Shown piece by piece: positions 9,151 through 16,744 of a stretch of 64,000 nt of DNA (position 1 is the first letter of the stretch; each line of letters opens with the position of its first letter). The notes beneath the pieces were generated by a model that did no database searches, had not been told where the DNA came from, and saw only the letters and a list, made by a program, of their open reading frames with translations. Both the position numbers and the translations under genes were made by a program. This DNA comes from Bifidobacterium miconisargentati (GTDB lineage: Bacteria > Actinomycetota > Actinomycetes > Actinomycetales > Bifidobacteriaceae), in NCBI RefSeq assembly GCF_019331675.1, contig NZ_JAHBBJ010000001.1:186001-250000 (forward strand), read 5' to 3'.

Positions 9151-9744
9151 TCACTTCTTCTTGGACTTCTTCTGGGACTCGATGCGGGCCAGCGTATCGG
9201 CGGCGGCCTCCTCGGGCTCCTCGGTGTGGTGCTTCTCGTCACCGGGCTGGGCGGGCTCATAGCCAAGGTTCACGTCCAGCAGGCGCTGGGCCTCGGTCTC
9301 GTCGATCTTCTCGGACAGCGCGATCTCGGAGGTCAGGATGGAGCGGGCCTTGGTGAGCATGCGCTTCTCGCCGGCGGACAGGCCATGCTCGTCCACGTCG
9401 CGCTGGGCGAGGTCACGCACCACCTCGGCGATCTTGTTGACGTCACCGGTGGCGATCTTCTCGACGTTCAGCTTGTAACGGCGGGACCAGTTCATTTCCT
9501 TCTCGACGATCGGGGTGCGCAGGATCTCGAAGACCTTGGCCACCTCGGATGCGGAGACGATGTCGCGCACGCCGACCTTCTTGGCGTTGTCGACCGGGAC
9601 GTTGATGACCAGACCGTCCGAGGACAGCACGGACAGCTGCAGGTACTGACGGGTGACTCCCTTGACGGTCCGTTCGGTGATGGCCTCCACCTTGGCTGCA
9701 CCATGACGCGGATAGACGACCATATCGCCGACTTTGTAAGACAT
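9151..9744 (-). CDS. carD: CarD-family RNA polymerase-binding transcription regulator
   Basis: CarD-type proteins bind the RNA polymerase beta subunit and stabilise open promoter complexes, chiefly at rRNA promoters. The N-terminal Tudor-like RNAP-interaction domain begins MSYKVGDMVVYPRHGAAKVEAI. A helical DNA-binding domain follows, with ASEVAKVFEILRTPIVEKEMNWSRRYKLN. The Lys/Glu-rich tail ends in SQKKSKKK. The ATG at 9744, 197 aa, is preferred over upstream in-frame starts because GGAGG lies five bases before it. The gene is divergent from glgB and followed by ispF, an order common in actinobacteria. Confidence 0.93.
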   Translation of the reverse strand: MSYKVGDMVVYPRHGAAKVEAITERTVKGVTRQYLQLSVLSSDGLVINVPVDNAKKVGVRDIVSASEVAKVFEILRTPIVEKEMNWSRRYKLNVEKIATGDVNKIAEVVRDLAQRDVDEHGLSAGEKRMLTKARSILTSEIALSEKIDETEAQRLLDVNLGYEPAQPGDEKHHTEEPEEAAADTLARIESQKKSKKK

Positions 9745-9817
9745 GTATCCTCCGAGAGCTGATCGGCTTACACACAAAAACTCGAATAATTTTGCCAGAA
9801 GCCCTGGACCTCACCTT

Positions 9818-9831
9818 TGAGAACGTTCACA
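9818..9831. promoter_or_regulatory. Candidate LacI-family operator before glgB
   Basis: TGAGAACGTTCACA matches the TGTGANCGNTCACA palindrome at all but one base. It lies 92 bases upstream of glgB and 74 bases upstream of carD. A related site precedes eno (39028-39041). Central-carbon LacI-type regulators of bifidobacteria (AraQ/MalR1 type) are plausible binders. Confidence 0.5.
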
Positions 9832-9922
9832 TTCGGGGGAAAACGAAAAAACGGCGGCAACACGCCATTCCCCGACGCGCCAATGTAGCGTTTCCTTCGT
9901 TAACACAAGTACACTTTGGGGC

Positions 9923-12175
9923 ATGGCTAAAGAAACGATCAAAGAAGATACCATCACCGTGCCTGTCCCCTCCGGCGAACTGGACTCGGTGAGCAATGCT
10001 GAATTCTACAACCCCCACGAGGTGCTCGGCGGGCACCTCGGCATCGGCAAGCATGCCGACACCGTCACCATCCGCGTGCTGCGTCCTCTCGCCAAGGCCG
10101 TGACCATCCTGACCCAGGACGGCGAGTATCCCATGCACCATGAGCACAACGGCGTGTTCGTGACCACCGTGCCCGCCGCCGGCACCCCCGACGAGCCCGG
10201 CATCCCGGACTACCGCGTGCGCACCGAGTGGGAGGACGGCGAGACCATCGTCGAGGACGACCCCTACCGCTACCTGCCCACCCTCGGCGACATGGACACC
10301 TACCTGTTCGGCGAAGGCCGCCACGAGAAGCTGTGGGAGGTGCTCGGCGCCCACGTGCTGCGCTACGACGATCCGATGGGCGGCGCCGACGGCACCCCCG
10401 GCGAGCAGGTGGTGGGCACCGCGTTCTCCGTATGGGCCCCGAACGCCCACGCCGTGCGCGTGGTGGGCGACTTCAACGGCTGGGACGGCCGCCGCCACGC
10501 CATGCGCGCGCTCGGCTCCTCCGGCGTGTGGGAGATCTTCATCCCGGGCATCGGCGCCGGCGAGCACTACAAGTTCCACATCCTCAACGCCAACTCCCAG
10601 TGGGAGATGAAGGCCGACCCGATGGAACGCCAGCACGAGGTCCCGCCGAACACGGCCTCCATCGTGACCGAATCGGACTACGAGTGGCAGGACGACGCCT
10701 GGATGAACCACCGTCGCACCACCGACCCGAACAACGGCCCGGTCTCCATCTACGAGGTCCACGCCGGCAGCTGGCGCAAGGGCCTGACCTACCGCGAGCT
10801 GGCCGACGAGCTGGTGGACTACGTCAAGCAGGAAGGCTTCACGCACGTGGAGTTCATGCCGCTGGCCCAGCACCCGTTCTCCGGTTCCTGGGGCTACCAG
10901 GTCACCGGCTACTACGCCGTGGACTCCCGCCTCGGCTCCCCGGACGACTTCCGCTACCTCGTGGACAAGTTCCACCAGGCCGGCATCGGCGTGATCATGG
11001 ACTGGGTGCCCGCCCACTTCCCGAAGGACGGCTTCGCGCTCGGCCGCTTCGACGGCACCCCGCTGTACGAGGATCCGGATCCGCTGCGCGGCGAGCACCC
11101 GGACTGGGGCACCTACGTGTTCAACTTCGGACGCCACGAGGTGCGCAACTTCCTGGTGGCCAACGCCCTGTTCTGGCTTGAGGACCTGCACATCGACGCC
11201 CTGCGCGTGGACGCCGTCAGCTCCATGCTCTACCTCGACTACAGCCGCGAGCCCGGCCAGTGGAGGCCGAACATCTACGGCGGCCGCGAGAACCTCGAGG
11301 CCATCGACTTCCTCAAGGAAGCCACGGCCACGGCCTACAAGAACAACCCCGGCATCATGATGATCGCCGAGGAGTCCACCGCATGGCCGGGCATCACCGC
11401 CCCCACCTCCGCCGGCGGCATCGGCTTCGGCCTCAAGTGGAACATGGGCTGGATGCACGACACCCTACAGTACCTGCACGAGGAGCCCATCAACCGCAAG
11501 TGGCACCACAACGAGATCACCTTCTCCATGGTGTACGCCTACTCCGAGCACTACGTGCTGCCGATCAGCCACGACGAGGTCGTGTACGGCAAGGGTTCGG
11601 TGTACGGCAAGATGCCGGGCGACGGCTGGCAGAAGATGGCCGGCGTGCGCTCCCTGTTCGCCTACCAGTGGGCCCACCCGGGCAAGAAGCTGTCCTTCAT
11701 GGGCAACGAGCTGGCCCAGTGGGGCGAGTGGAATCACGACGCCTCCATCGACTGGGATTGCCTCAACTGGGAGGAGCACCGCCAGATCCAGCACTTCGTG
11801 GGCGACCTCAACGCCTTCTACAAGGCCAACCCGGCCCTGTGGAGCCAGGACTTCGATCCGGCCGGCTTCCAGTGGCTCACCAGCGATGACGCCGACCACA
11901 ACACGCTGAGCTTCCTCAGGATCGGTTCCAAGGGCGAGACCCTGGCCGTGGTGGTCAACTTCTCCGGCGAGGCCTGGTCCGACTACAAGGTGGCCCTGCC
12001 CTCCGGCGGCAAGTGGACCGAGGTGTTCACCACCGACGACGCCCAGTATGGCGGCTCCGACATCCACAACGGCACCGTCGAGGCGGTCGAGGGCGAGTAC
12101 CACTCCCGTCCGTTCTCCGTGAACATCACCGTGCCGGCCCTCGGAGTTGTATTCTTGAAGCCGGAAGAGGACTGA
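9923..12175 (+). CDS. glgB: 1,4-alpha-glucan branching enzyme
   Basis: It introduces alpha-1,6 branches into glycogen. The 750-aa protein has an N-terminal domain, a CBM48 beta-sandwich around [25 protein letters not shown], and a GH13 catalytic barrel. The catalytic nucleophile Asp is in [16 protein letters not shown], the acid Glu in [10 protein letters not shown], and the third carboxylate in [36 protein letters not shown] is conserved GH13 region I. It ends in a C-terminal all-beta domain ([13 protein letters not shown]). The start [11 protein letters not shown] at 9923 follows a GGGG stretch. No other glycogen genes lie nearby. A candidate carbon-control operator lies upstream. Confidence 0.97.
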   Translation: MAKETIKEDTITVPVPSGELDSVSNAEFYNPHEVLGGHLGIGKHADTVTIRVLRPLAKAVTILTQDGEYPMHHEHNGVFVTTVPAAGTPDEPGIPDYRVRTEWEDGETIVEDDPYRYLPTLGDMDTYLFGEGRHEKLWEVLGAHVLRYDDPMGGADGTPGEQVVGTAFSVWAPNAHAVRVVGDFNGWDGRRHAMRALGSSGVWEIFIPGIGAGEHYKFHILNANSQWEMKADPMERQHEVPPNTASIVTESDYEWQDDAWMNHRRTTDPNNGPVSIYEVHAGSWRKGLTYRELADELVDYVKQEGFTHVEFMPLAQHPFSGSWGYQVTGYYAVDSRLGSPDDFRYLVDKFHQAGIGVIMDWVPAHFPKDGFALGRFDGTPLYEDPDPLRGEHPDWGTYVFNFGRHEVRNFLVANALFWLEDLHIDALRVDAVSSMLYLDYSREPGQWRPNIYGGRENLEAIDFLKEATATAYKNNPGIMMIAEESTAWPGITAPTSAGGIGFGLKWNMGWMHDTLQYLHEEPINRKWHHNEITFSMVYAYSEHYVLPISHDEVVYGKGSVYGKMPGDGWQKMAGVRSLFAYQWAHPGKKLSFMGNELAQWGEWNHDASIDWDCLNWEEHRQIQHFVGDLNAFYKANPALWSQDFDPAGFQWLTSDDADHNTLSFLRIGSKGETLAVVVNFSGEAWSDYKVALPSGGKWTEVFTTDDAQYGGSDIHNGTVEAVEGEYHSRPFSVNITVPALGVVFLKPEED

Positions 12176-12212
12176 TAGGGGCAACACCGAAAGGACAAAG
12201 GTAACCGGTTTT

Positions 12213-12935
12213 ATGCTCAACACCACAGCGCGTCAGAATTCGGCACCGCACACGGTGCTGGTGGTCGAGGACGAGCCCACGCTCGCCACGGCCATCGCCC
12301 AGCGCATCACCGCCGAGGGGTGGACGGCCCGCGTGGCCGGCGACGGTGCGTCCGCCGTGCAGGCGGCGAACCAGCTGCGCCCCGATCTGGTGATCATGGA
12401 CATCATGTTGCCGGTGATGGACGGTCTGGAGGCCACCAAGCGCATCGTGGCCGAACGTCCGGTGCCGGTGCTGATTCTGACCGCCCGTGACGACGAGGCG
12501 GACAAGGTCATCGGCCTTGGCGCCGGTGCGGACGATTACATGACCAAGCCGTTCTCCATGCGCGAGCTCATCGCCCGCTGCAAGGCGCTGTTGCGCCGCG
12601 TGGAGCGTGCCAAGGTCATCGCCAAGAACTCCGAGAACGAGAAGATCCTCGATTTCGGGTCCATGGTGATCGATCCGGCCCAGCGCATCGTGACCGTCAA
12701 CGGCCAGCAGGTGCATCTGACCCCCACGGAGTTCGATCTGTTGGCCACGCTGGCCCGCCGCCCGAAGTCCGTGCTCACCCGCGAGAAGCTGCTTGAAGAG
12801 GTGTGGGATTGGGTGGATGCCTCCGGCACCCGTACGGTGGACAGCCACGTCAAGGCCCTGCGTCACAAGCTCGGCGCGGACACCATCCGCACCGTGCACG
12901 GCGTGGGCTACGCCTTCGAGCCGCCCGCCGCGTGA
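12213..12935 (+). CDS. OmpR/PhoB-family response regulator
   Basis: The DNA-binding half of a two-component system with the kinase at 13044. The receiver domain has the acidic pair Glu-19/Asp-20, phospho-acceptor Asp-63 (VIMDIMLP), Thr-90 and Lys-112 (YMTKPF). The C-terminal winged helix includes LTPTEFDLLATLARRP and DSHVKALRHKLG, ending VHGVGYAFE. It is 240 aa, a full-length family member, and starts after AAAGGACAAAGG. Regulators of this class often bind direct repeats spaced 11 bp; the only such array in the window lies upstream of the LCP gene (22145-22199), but a link is speculation. Confidence 0.93.
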   Translation: MLNTTARQNSAPHTVLVVEDEPTLATAIAQRITAEGWTARVAGDGASAVQAANQLRPDLVIMDIMLPVMDGLEATKRIVAERPVPVLILTARDDEADKVIGLGAGADDYMTKPFSMRELIARCKALLRRVERAKVIAKNSENEKILDFGSMVIDPAQRIVTVNGQQVHLTPTEFDLLATLARRPKSVLTREKLLEEVWDWVDASGTRTVDSHVKALRHKLGADTIRTVHGVGYAFEPPAA

Positions 12936-12969
12936 ACGACGGTGCCTGCCTCCCTATTGTGATTCGATG

Positions 12970-13007
12970 ATGCACCGGGTTCGTCCTCGCCGACGGGCCC
13001 GGTGCAT
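12970..13007 (+). terminator. Hairpin between response regulator and kinase genes
   Basis: Perfect 10-bp arms ATGCACCGGG (12970-12979) and CCCGGTGCAT (12998-13007), loop 18 bases, then TCTGTTG. There is no strong U-tract, so it may be an attenuator or mRNA-processing hairpin rather than a full stop. Confidence 0.5.
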
Positions 13008-13043
13008 TCTGTTGTACGACGAAACGGCTGATTCGATTTATCC

Positions 13044-14114
13044 ATGGCAAAGCAAACACCGAAATCCCGGCTTGACGCGCTGAAGCGGTACACCAAACCG
13101 GTTGATTTTTTCTCCTCCCTGAAACTCGAGCTCAGCGCGCTCATCGTGGTGGCCACCGCCATCGCCTTCGCGATGTGCTGGATCCTGCTCAAATACGGCT
13201 GGTCCGGCTGGATCGCCATGCCGCTGACGCTGGTGGTGGCCCTGAGCATCACCTATGCGTGCTCCCGCGGCATCACCGCTCCGCTGCGCCAGATGCGCGA
13301 CGTGGCCGAGGCCATGGCCGACGGCGACTACAGCGTGCGCGTGGACATCGACCAGGTCCGTCATGACGAGGTGGGCCAGCTCGCCCGTTCGTTCAACGAA
13401 ATGGCCGGCGAGCTCGAACACGCCAACCAGATGCGCATGGACATGATCGCCAACGTGAGCCACGAGCTGCGCACGCCCGTCTCCGCATTGCAGGCGATGG
13501 TGGAGAACATGGCCGACGGCGTCACCGAGCCGACGCCGGCCAATCTCGAAAGCATTCTCACCCAGACCAAGCGCTTGTCCGACCTGATCGCCTTCCTGCT
13601 CGATCTGAGCCGTATGGAGGCCGGCGCCGCGAGTCTCAACGTCGAGCGGTTCAACTTCGCCGACTTCCTGGACGAGACCATCGAACCGTTGGAGATCGCG
13701 GACGGCGGCCACGCGCACGACATCCTGGTCCACGTGCCGAACGACATCGCCATGGAGGGCGACCAGGACCGCCTGCGCCAGCTGTTCACCAATATCATCG
13801 CCAACGCGCTCAAGCATTCCGCGGACGGCACCACCGTGCTGGTCGAGGCCCATGAGGACGAGACGATGGGTACCATCGTGACCAATGTGGTCAACTTCGG
13901 CTCGCAGATCGCCCCCGCCGACCGTTCCGCCATCTTCCGCCGGTTCGTCAAGGGCAAGACCGGCCCCGGCACGGAGTCGGGAGGCACCGGATTGGGCCTG
14001 TCCATCGCACGCTGGGCGGCGCAGCTCCATGGCGGCACCGTCAAGGTGGTGGATGACGTGCGTGGCGCCGATTTCGAGATCACCCTGCCGAAATACCACA
14101 TCGCCGAAGGGTGA
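13044..14114 (+). CDS. Sensor histidine kinase, partner of the upstream response regulator
   Basis: A 356-aa membrane kinase with two transmembrane segments close together (about residues 29-50 and 53-75), leaving almost no extracytoplasmic loop. A HAMP linker (SRGITAPLRQMRDVAEAMADGDYSV) leads to the HisKA domain with His-140 in NVSHELRTPVSAL. The ATP-binding domain follows, with FTNIIANALKHS (N-box), a region around FRRFVKGK and SGGTGLGLSIARWAA (G-box). The signal must be membrane or cytoplasmic given the tiny loop. It starts at 13044 without an obvious ribosome binding site. A strong hairpin follows the stop codon. Confidence 0.93.
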   Translation: MAKQTPKSRLDALKRYTKPVDFFSSLKLELSALIVVATAIAFAMCWILLKYGWSGWIAMPLTLVVALSITYACSRGITAPLRQMRDVAEAMADGDYSVRVDIDQVRHDEVGQLARSFNEMAGELEHANQMRMDMIANVSHELRTPVSALQAMVENMADGVTEPTPANLESILTQTKRLSDLIAFLLDLSRMEAGAASLNVERFNFADFLDETIEPLEIADGGHAHDILVHVPNDIAMEGDQDRLRQLFTNIIANALKHSADGTTVLVEAHEDETMGTIVTNVVNFGSQIAPADRSAIFRRFVKGKTGPGTESGGTGLGLSIARWAAQLHGGTVKVVDDVRGADFEITLPKYHIAEG

Positions 14115-14136
14115 GGCACCCGTTGCGAAGCACCAG

Positions 14137-14177
14137 CACAGTGGTTCTGTCAATACCGGTTTGACAGAACCACTGTG
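14137..14177 (+). terminator. Terminator after histidine kinase gene
   Basis: Perfect 16-bp arms CACAGTGGTTCTGTCA (14137-14152) and TGACAGAACCACTGTG (14162-14177), followed by TTTATA. The right arm also contains TTGACA (14161-14166), a possible -35 box for the next gene. Confidence 0.85.
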
Positions 14178-14189
14178 TTTATACATACT
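14161..14189 (+). promoter_or_regulatory. Candidate promoter of UmuD-like gene
   Basis: TTGACA at 14161-14166 and CATACT at 14184-14189 are separated by 17 bases. An alternative -10 is TAGAAT at 14196-14201. In either case the LexA box at 14201-14216 would overlap the start-site region. Confidence 0.45.
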
Positions 14190-14200
14190 TTCCGATAGAA

Positions 14201-14216
14201 TCGAACATACGTTCGA
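14201..14216 (+). promoter_or_regulatory. Perfect LexA (SOS) box
   Basis: TCGAACATACGTTCGA is an exact TCGAAC-N4-GTTCGA palindrome, the LexA operator consensus of actinobacteria. It ends 12 bases before the GTG start of the UmuD-like gene. Confidence 0.85.
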
Positions 14217-14228
14217 TTTTGGGGGTGT

Positions 14229-14624
14229 GTGGTGTCGGGGACGTCCGATGTGCGGGATTCGCTGTTCGTGGTGCAGATGGCGGGCGATTCCATGCGCATT
14301 CCCGAAGATGCAGATGCCAACGATGGCAATAATCTGCGAGACGGCGGCATCCGGGATGGCGACCTGCTCATCGTGGACCGGTCGCGCACTCCCCTGCCCG
14401 GCGATGTGGTGGTGGCCGTGCTGGACGGCGAACTGGCCGTCAAACGGCTGCTGATACGAGGCTCACGCACCATTCTGCACGCCGACAACCCGCGTTTCCC
14501 CGATTACATGGCGCCGGACGGGCTGTGTCCACCCATCTGGGGCGTGGCGGTCGGCGCGTTTCCCGTGCGGGAGTCCCCGGATGTTCCAGAGGTATACGGA
14601 TCGTCCTCCTCATCGGATCCGTAG
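14229..14624 (+). CDS. UmuD'-like S24 (LexA/UmuD fold) serine peptidase domain protein
   Basis: The 131-aa protein aligns with the C-terminal peptidase domain of UmuD. FVVQMAGDSM carries the catalytic Ser-21, GGIRDGDLLIVDRS follows, and GELAVKRL carries Lys-72. A 13-residue insert (about residues 23-36) separates Ser from the GGIRDGD motif. Only about 12 residues precede the domain, so there is no N-terminal arm or Ala-Gly/Cys-Gly cleavage site, as if the gene encodes the processed UmuD' form. No UmuC-type polymerase gene adjoins it. The start is GTG at 14229 or 14232 after a GGGGGTG site. Its last 121 bases overlap the 3' end of the ComF-like gene on the other strand. The perfect LexA box implies damage induction. 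Confidence 0.82.
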   Translation: MVSGTSDVRDSLFVVQMAGDSMRIPEDADANDGNNLRDGGIRDGDLLIVDRSRTPLPGDVVVAVLDGELAVKRLLIRGSRTILHADNPRFPDYMAPDGLCPPIWGVAVGAFPVRESPDVPEVYGSSSSSDP

Positions 14625-15382
14625 CGGACCACGGCGTGGGCCAGGGCCAGCGCGCCGACCGGTACGGCACCGGCCCCATGTAACGCGGCCATGCACTGAC
14701 GCAATGTGGAACCCGTGGTGATGATGTCGTCCACCAATACCGCCACCGCGCCCTGCAACGGCCTGTCCGGGAGGGGAATGGCTTCGACGTGTCCGCCGAT
14801 GCGCTGGGCGCGCTGGGCCGAGGAGACCTGCTGCACCGATCGGCCGCCGCCCGCGGTGCTGGCCAGCACCCGAGCCGGCACGGCGTCCACCCCCATATCG
14901 CACAGGGCGTCGGCGAGCGCTTCGGCCAACGGCATGAGATGGCGCCTGCCACGCCGTCGCGTGGATTGGCGGGAGGATGGCGCGGGAACCACCAGCACGG
15001 GGCCATGGGATGCGGCATGCCGCAACGTTTCGGACAGTGTTTCCGGCAGCCCCGACCTTCCCAGCAGATCCACGATGATCTCAGCGAAGGGCCCGTCCAG
15101 TTCCACGTCGTCGTGGTCCTTCCAGTCGAGGATGGCATGGCGGGCGAATCCCTGATAGATGGCGGCGGCATAGGCCGAACCGGACGTGCGGCCTTGCAGT
15201 TCCCGTTCGTGGCAGCCGTCGAACAACGCGCGGCAATCGGGGCAGAGCACCTCGTCGGGCCTGTCGCATCCGGCGCATCCGCGGGGCAGGAGCACGTCCC
15301 GTATCGCGGGCCAGACATGCGGCAGCACCCCGCCGCTCCCCCGCATCCGGCGATGTCGTCTTCCGTCCGCCCGCGTGACCAT
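14504..15382 (-). CDS. ComF-family phosphoribosyltransferase-like protein
   Basis: ComF proteins have a zinc finger and a phosphoribosyltransferase fold and are tied to DNA uptake or handling in some bacteria; the reaction is not established. This 292-aa protein has four cysteines in CxxC pairs (Cys-36, 39, 47, 50: GCAGC and CPDC). The PRPP-binding motif is VAVLVDDIITTGSTL, and VPAPSSRQSTRRRGRRHL precedes it. The final 40 residues are low complexity and overlap the UmuD-like gene on the opposite strand. The ATG at 15382 follows AGGTCAG; a later Met at residue 13 is an alternative. It lies 18 bases after the HAD gene and may be co-transcribed with it. Confidence 0.85.
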   Translation of the reverse strand: MVTRADGRRHRRMRGSGGVLPHVWPAIRDVLLPRGCAGCDRPDEVLCPDCRALFDGCHERELQGRTSGSAYAAAIYQGFARHAILDWKDHDDVELDGPFAEIIVDLLGRSGLPETLSETLRHAASHGPVLVVPAPSSRQSTRRRGRRHLMPLAEALADALCDMGVDAVPARVLASTAGGGRSVQQVSSAQRAQRIGGHVEAIPLPDRPLQGAVAVLVDDIITTGSTLRQCMAALHGAGAVPVGALALAHAVVRYGSDEEDDPYTSGTSGDSRTGNAPTATPQMGGHSPSGAM

Positions 15383-15400
15383 GGTTCTGACCTGACGCCG

Positions 15401-16228
15401 TTATCTCGACGATGACAAGCCGCGGTCCGGCTGCAGTCGGGCGAGCAGCGCGTCCATCAGCCCCAGGGCGTCCTGGGGGTCGGTCACGCGCATGCCCATG
15501 GCTCCGGCCTCGACGGCGGGATAGTCGTTGCCGCCCGGTCCCATGCGGTCGCCGGTGAACAGTATCCGGCCGGGGTCGATGTTCAAGGCGGCGGCGAGCG
15601 AGCGCACGGCATAGGCCTTGTCCATGCCGTGCTTGCTGACGTCCACGCTGGAGTATCCGCCCGCACGGATCTTCAGGTCGGGCAGGTCGGCGCGCACGGC
15701 TTCGGCGAGCGCGTGCTTGCGGGTGTTGTCCGGATCCCACGCCTGCTTGACCTCGACCGGCGCGTATTGGCCGCATGCGGAGAAGGTGATCTGGCTGCCG
15801 CGGTTCTCGATGCGCGGCCCCCATGTCTCGGCCTCCCATAGGCCGAGTTCACGGGCGTGCCGTTCGAGGCTGGATTCGATGGCGGCCACGGTTTCGGGGT
15901 CGAGGTCGTGCGAATACACCAACGCCCATTCGGATTCGGCCGCGTCCCACCGGTAGTAGCGCGAGCCCGAGGTGGGCATGACGTGGAGATTGGCGCGGTT
16001 CGCGGTGGGGGCGAGCACGTCGAGCACCTGGGAGGAGACCACGGCCATGCTGCCTCCGGAGATGAGCGCCACCGTGGCGCATGAGGTCAGGGCACTGAAC
16101 CGTTCGATCATCGGCGGTTTCATGGGCTGTTTGGAACTGGCGAGCGTGTTGTCCAGATCGAAGCCGAACACCTTGGCCCGCGAGCACAGTTCGTCGAGAT
16201 CGCATTCGGTCCAGGAGCGCACCATCAT
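15401..16228 (-). CDS. HAD-IIB protein resembling eukaryotic-type phosphomannomutase
   Basis: A 275-aa HAD protein. Motif I is FGFDLDNTLASSKQPM. The later parts GPRIENRGSQITFS, SVDVSKHGMDKAYAVR and ILFTGDRMGPGGNDYPA match eukaryotic alpha-phosphomannomutases, which carry DVFPxGWDK and FFGDxTxxGGND. The likely reaction is interconversion of mannose-6-phosphate and mannose-1-phosphate or a related sugar-phosphate step. A plain phosphatase is the alternative. It sits at the end of a segment with a large glycosyltransferase, a DUF5719-like protein and whiB2, near which mycobacteria also carry a phosphomannomutase gene (of an unrelated fold). The start is ATG 16228 or 16225 after GAGGAGG. Confidence 0.75.
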   Translation of the reverse strand: MMVRSWTECDLDELCSRAKVFGFDLDNTLASSKQPMKPPMIERFSALTSCATVALISGGSMAVVSSQVLDVLAPTANRANLHVMPTSGSRYYRWDAAESEWALVYSHDLDPETVAAIESSLERHARELGLWEAETWGPRIENRGSQITFSACGQYAPVEVKQAWDPDNTRKHALAEAVRADLPDLKIRAGGYSSVDVSKHGMDKAYAVRSLAAALNIDPGRILFTGDRMGPGGNDYPAVEAGAMGMRVTDPQDALGLMDALLARLQPDRGLSSSR

Positions 16229-16307
16229 CCCCGTGTCCTCCTCACGCGAGTATCCAATGCACCGATTCTAACGCATATTGCCGCCGCCTTGGCCTATGGT
16301 GGGAACC

Positions 16308-16736
16308 ATGCTTCAACCGCCTTGGAACGCCCGCGTGTACCGGAACCGGCACGGACGCGGCACCCGCACCCCGATGTTCGGCACTCGTCTGCCCCGTTAC
16401 CGTACCCGCACCGGCATGTTCGACGACATGGTGGCCGCGCAGGTGCGCCGTCTCGGCGAGGCGTGGCCGCAGTTGGTGCGCCCGCTGCAGTTCGCGGTGG
16501 AGGATGTGCCGCCTTCCGACCCGACGCCCTGGCAGACGGAGCCGAATTTCACGTCGCAGTGCTTCCCCGCCAGCCATGGCATTCCGGCGCGCATCGTGCT
16601 GTATCGCATGCCGTTGCAGACGGAGGCGCCGACCAAGATGGAACTTCAGTTGGCGATCCGTGACGAGCTGGTCTCGCGTCTGGCGGAACTGTACGGGCGG
16701 CGTCCCGAGGAGATCGACCCCGACTGGGGTCTGTGA
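16308..16736 (+). CDS. Zincin-like metallopeptidase-family protein without a visible HExxH
   Basis: A 142-aa protein resembling the small zincin family (DUF1025), including the actinobacterial branch found next to whiB2. FDDMVAAQVRRLGEAWP, FAVEDVPPSDPTPW and ARIVLYRMPLQTEAPTKMEL fit the family core. Where the zinc motif HExxH is expected the sequence reads IRDELVSRLAELYG, so catalysis is doubtful. The N-terminus is Arg/Pro-rich. The ATG at 16308 follows GGTGGG. It is divergent from the HAD gene and convergent with the DUF5719-like gene, nine bases away. The function is unknown. Confidence 0.7.
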   Translation: MLQPPWNARVYRNRHGRGTRTPMFGTRLPRYRTRTGMFDDMVAAQVRRLGEAWPQLVRPLQFAVEDVPPSDPTPWQTEPNFTSQCFPASHGIPARIVLYRMPLQTEAPTKMELQLAIRDELVSRLAELYGRRPEEIDPDWGL

Positions 16737-16744
16737 TCCGCCCG

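Noticed and set aside
14229-14624. A type I signal peptidase or a full LexA repressor
   Set aside because: No membrane segment and no helix-turn-helix domain; motif order and spacing follow UmuD.
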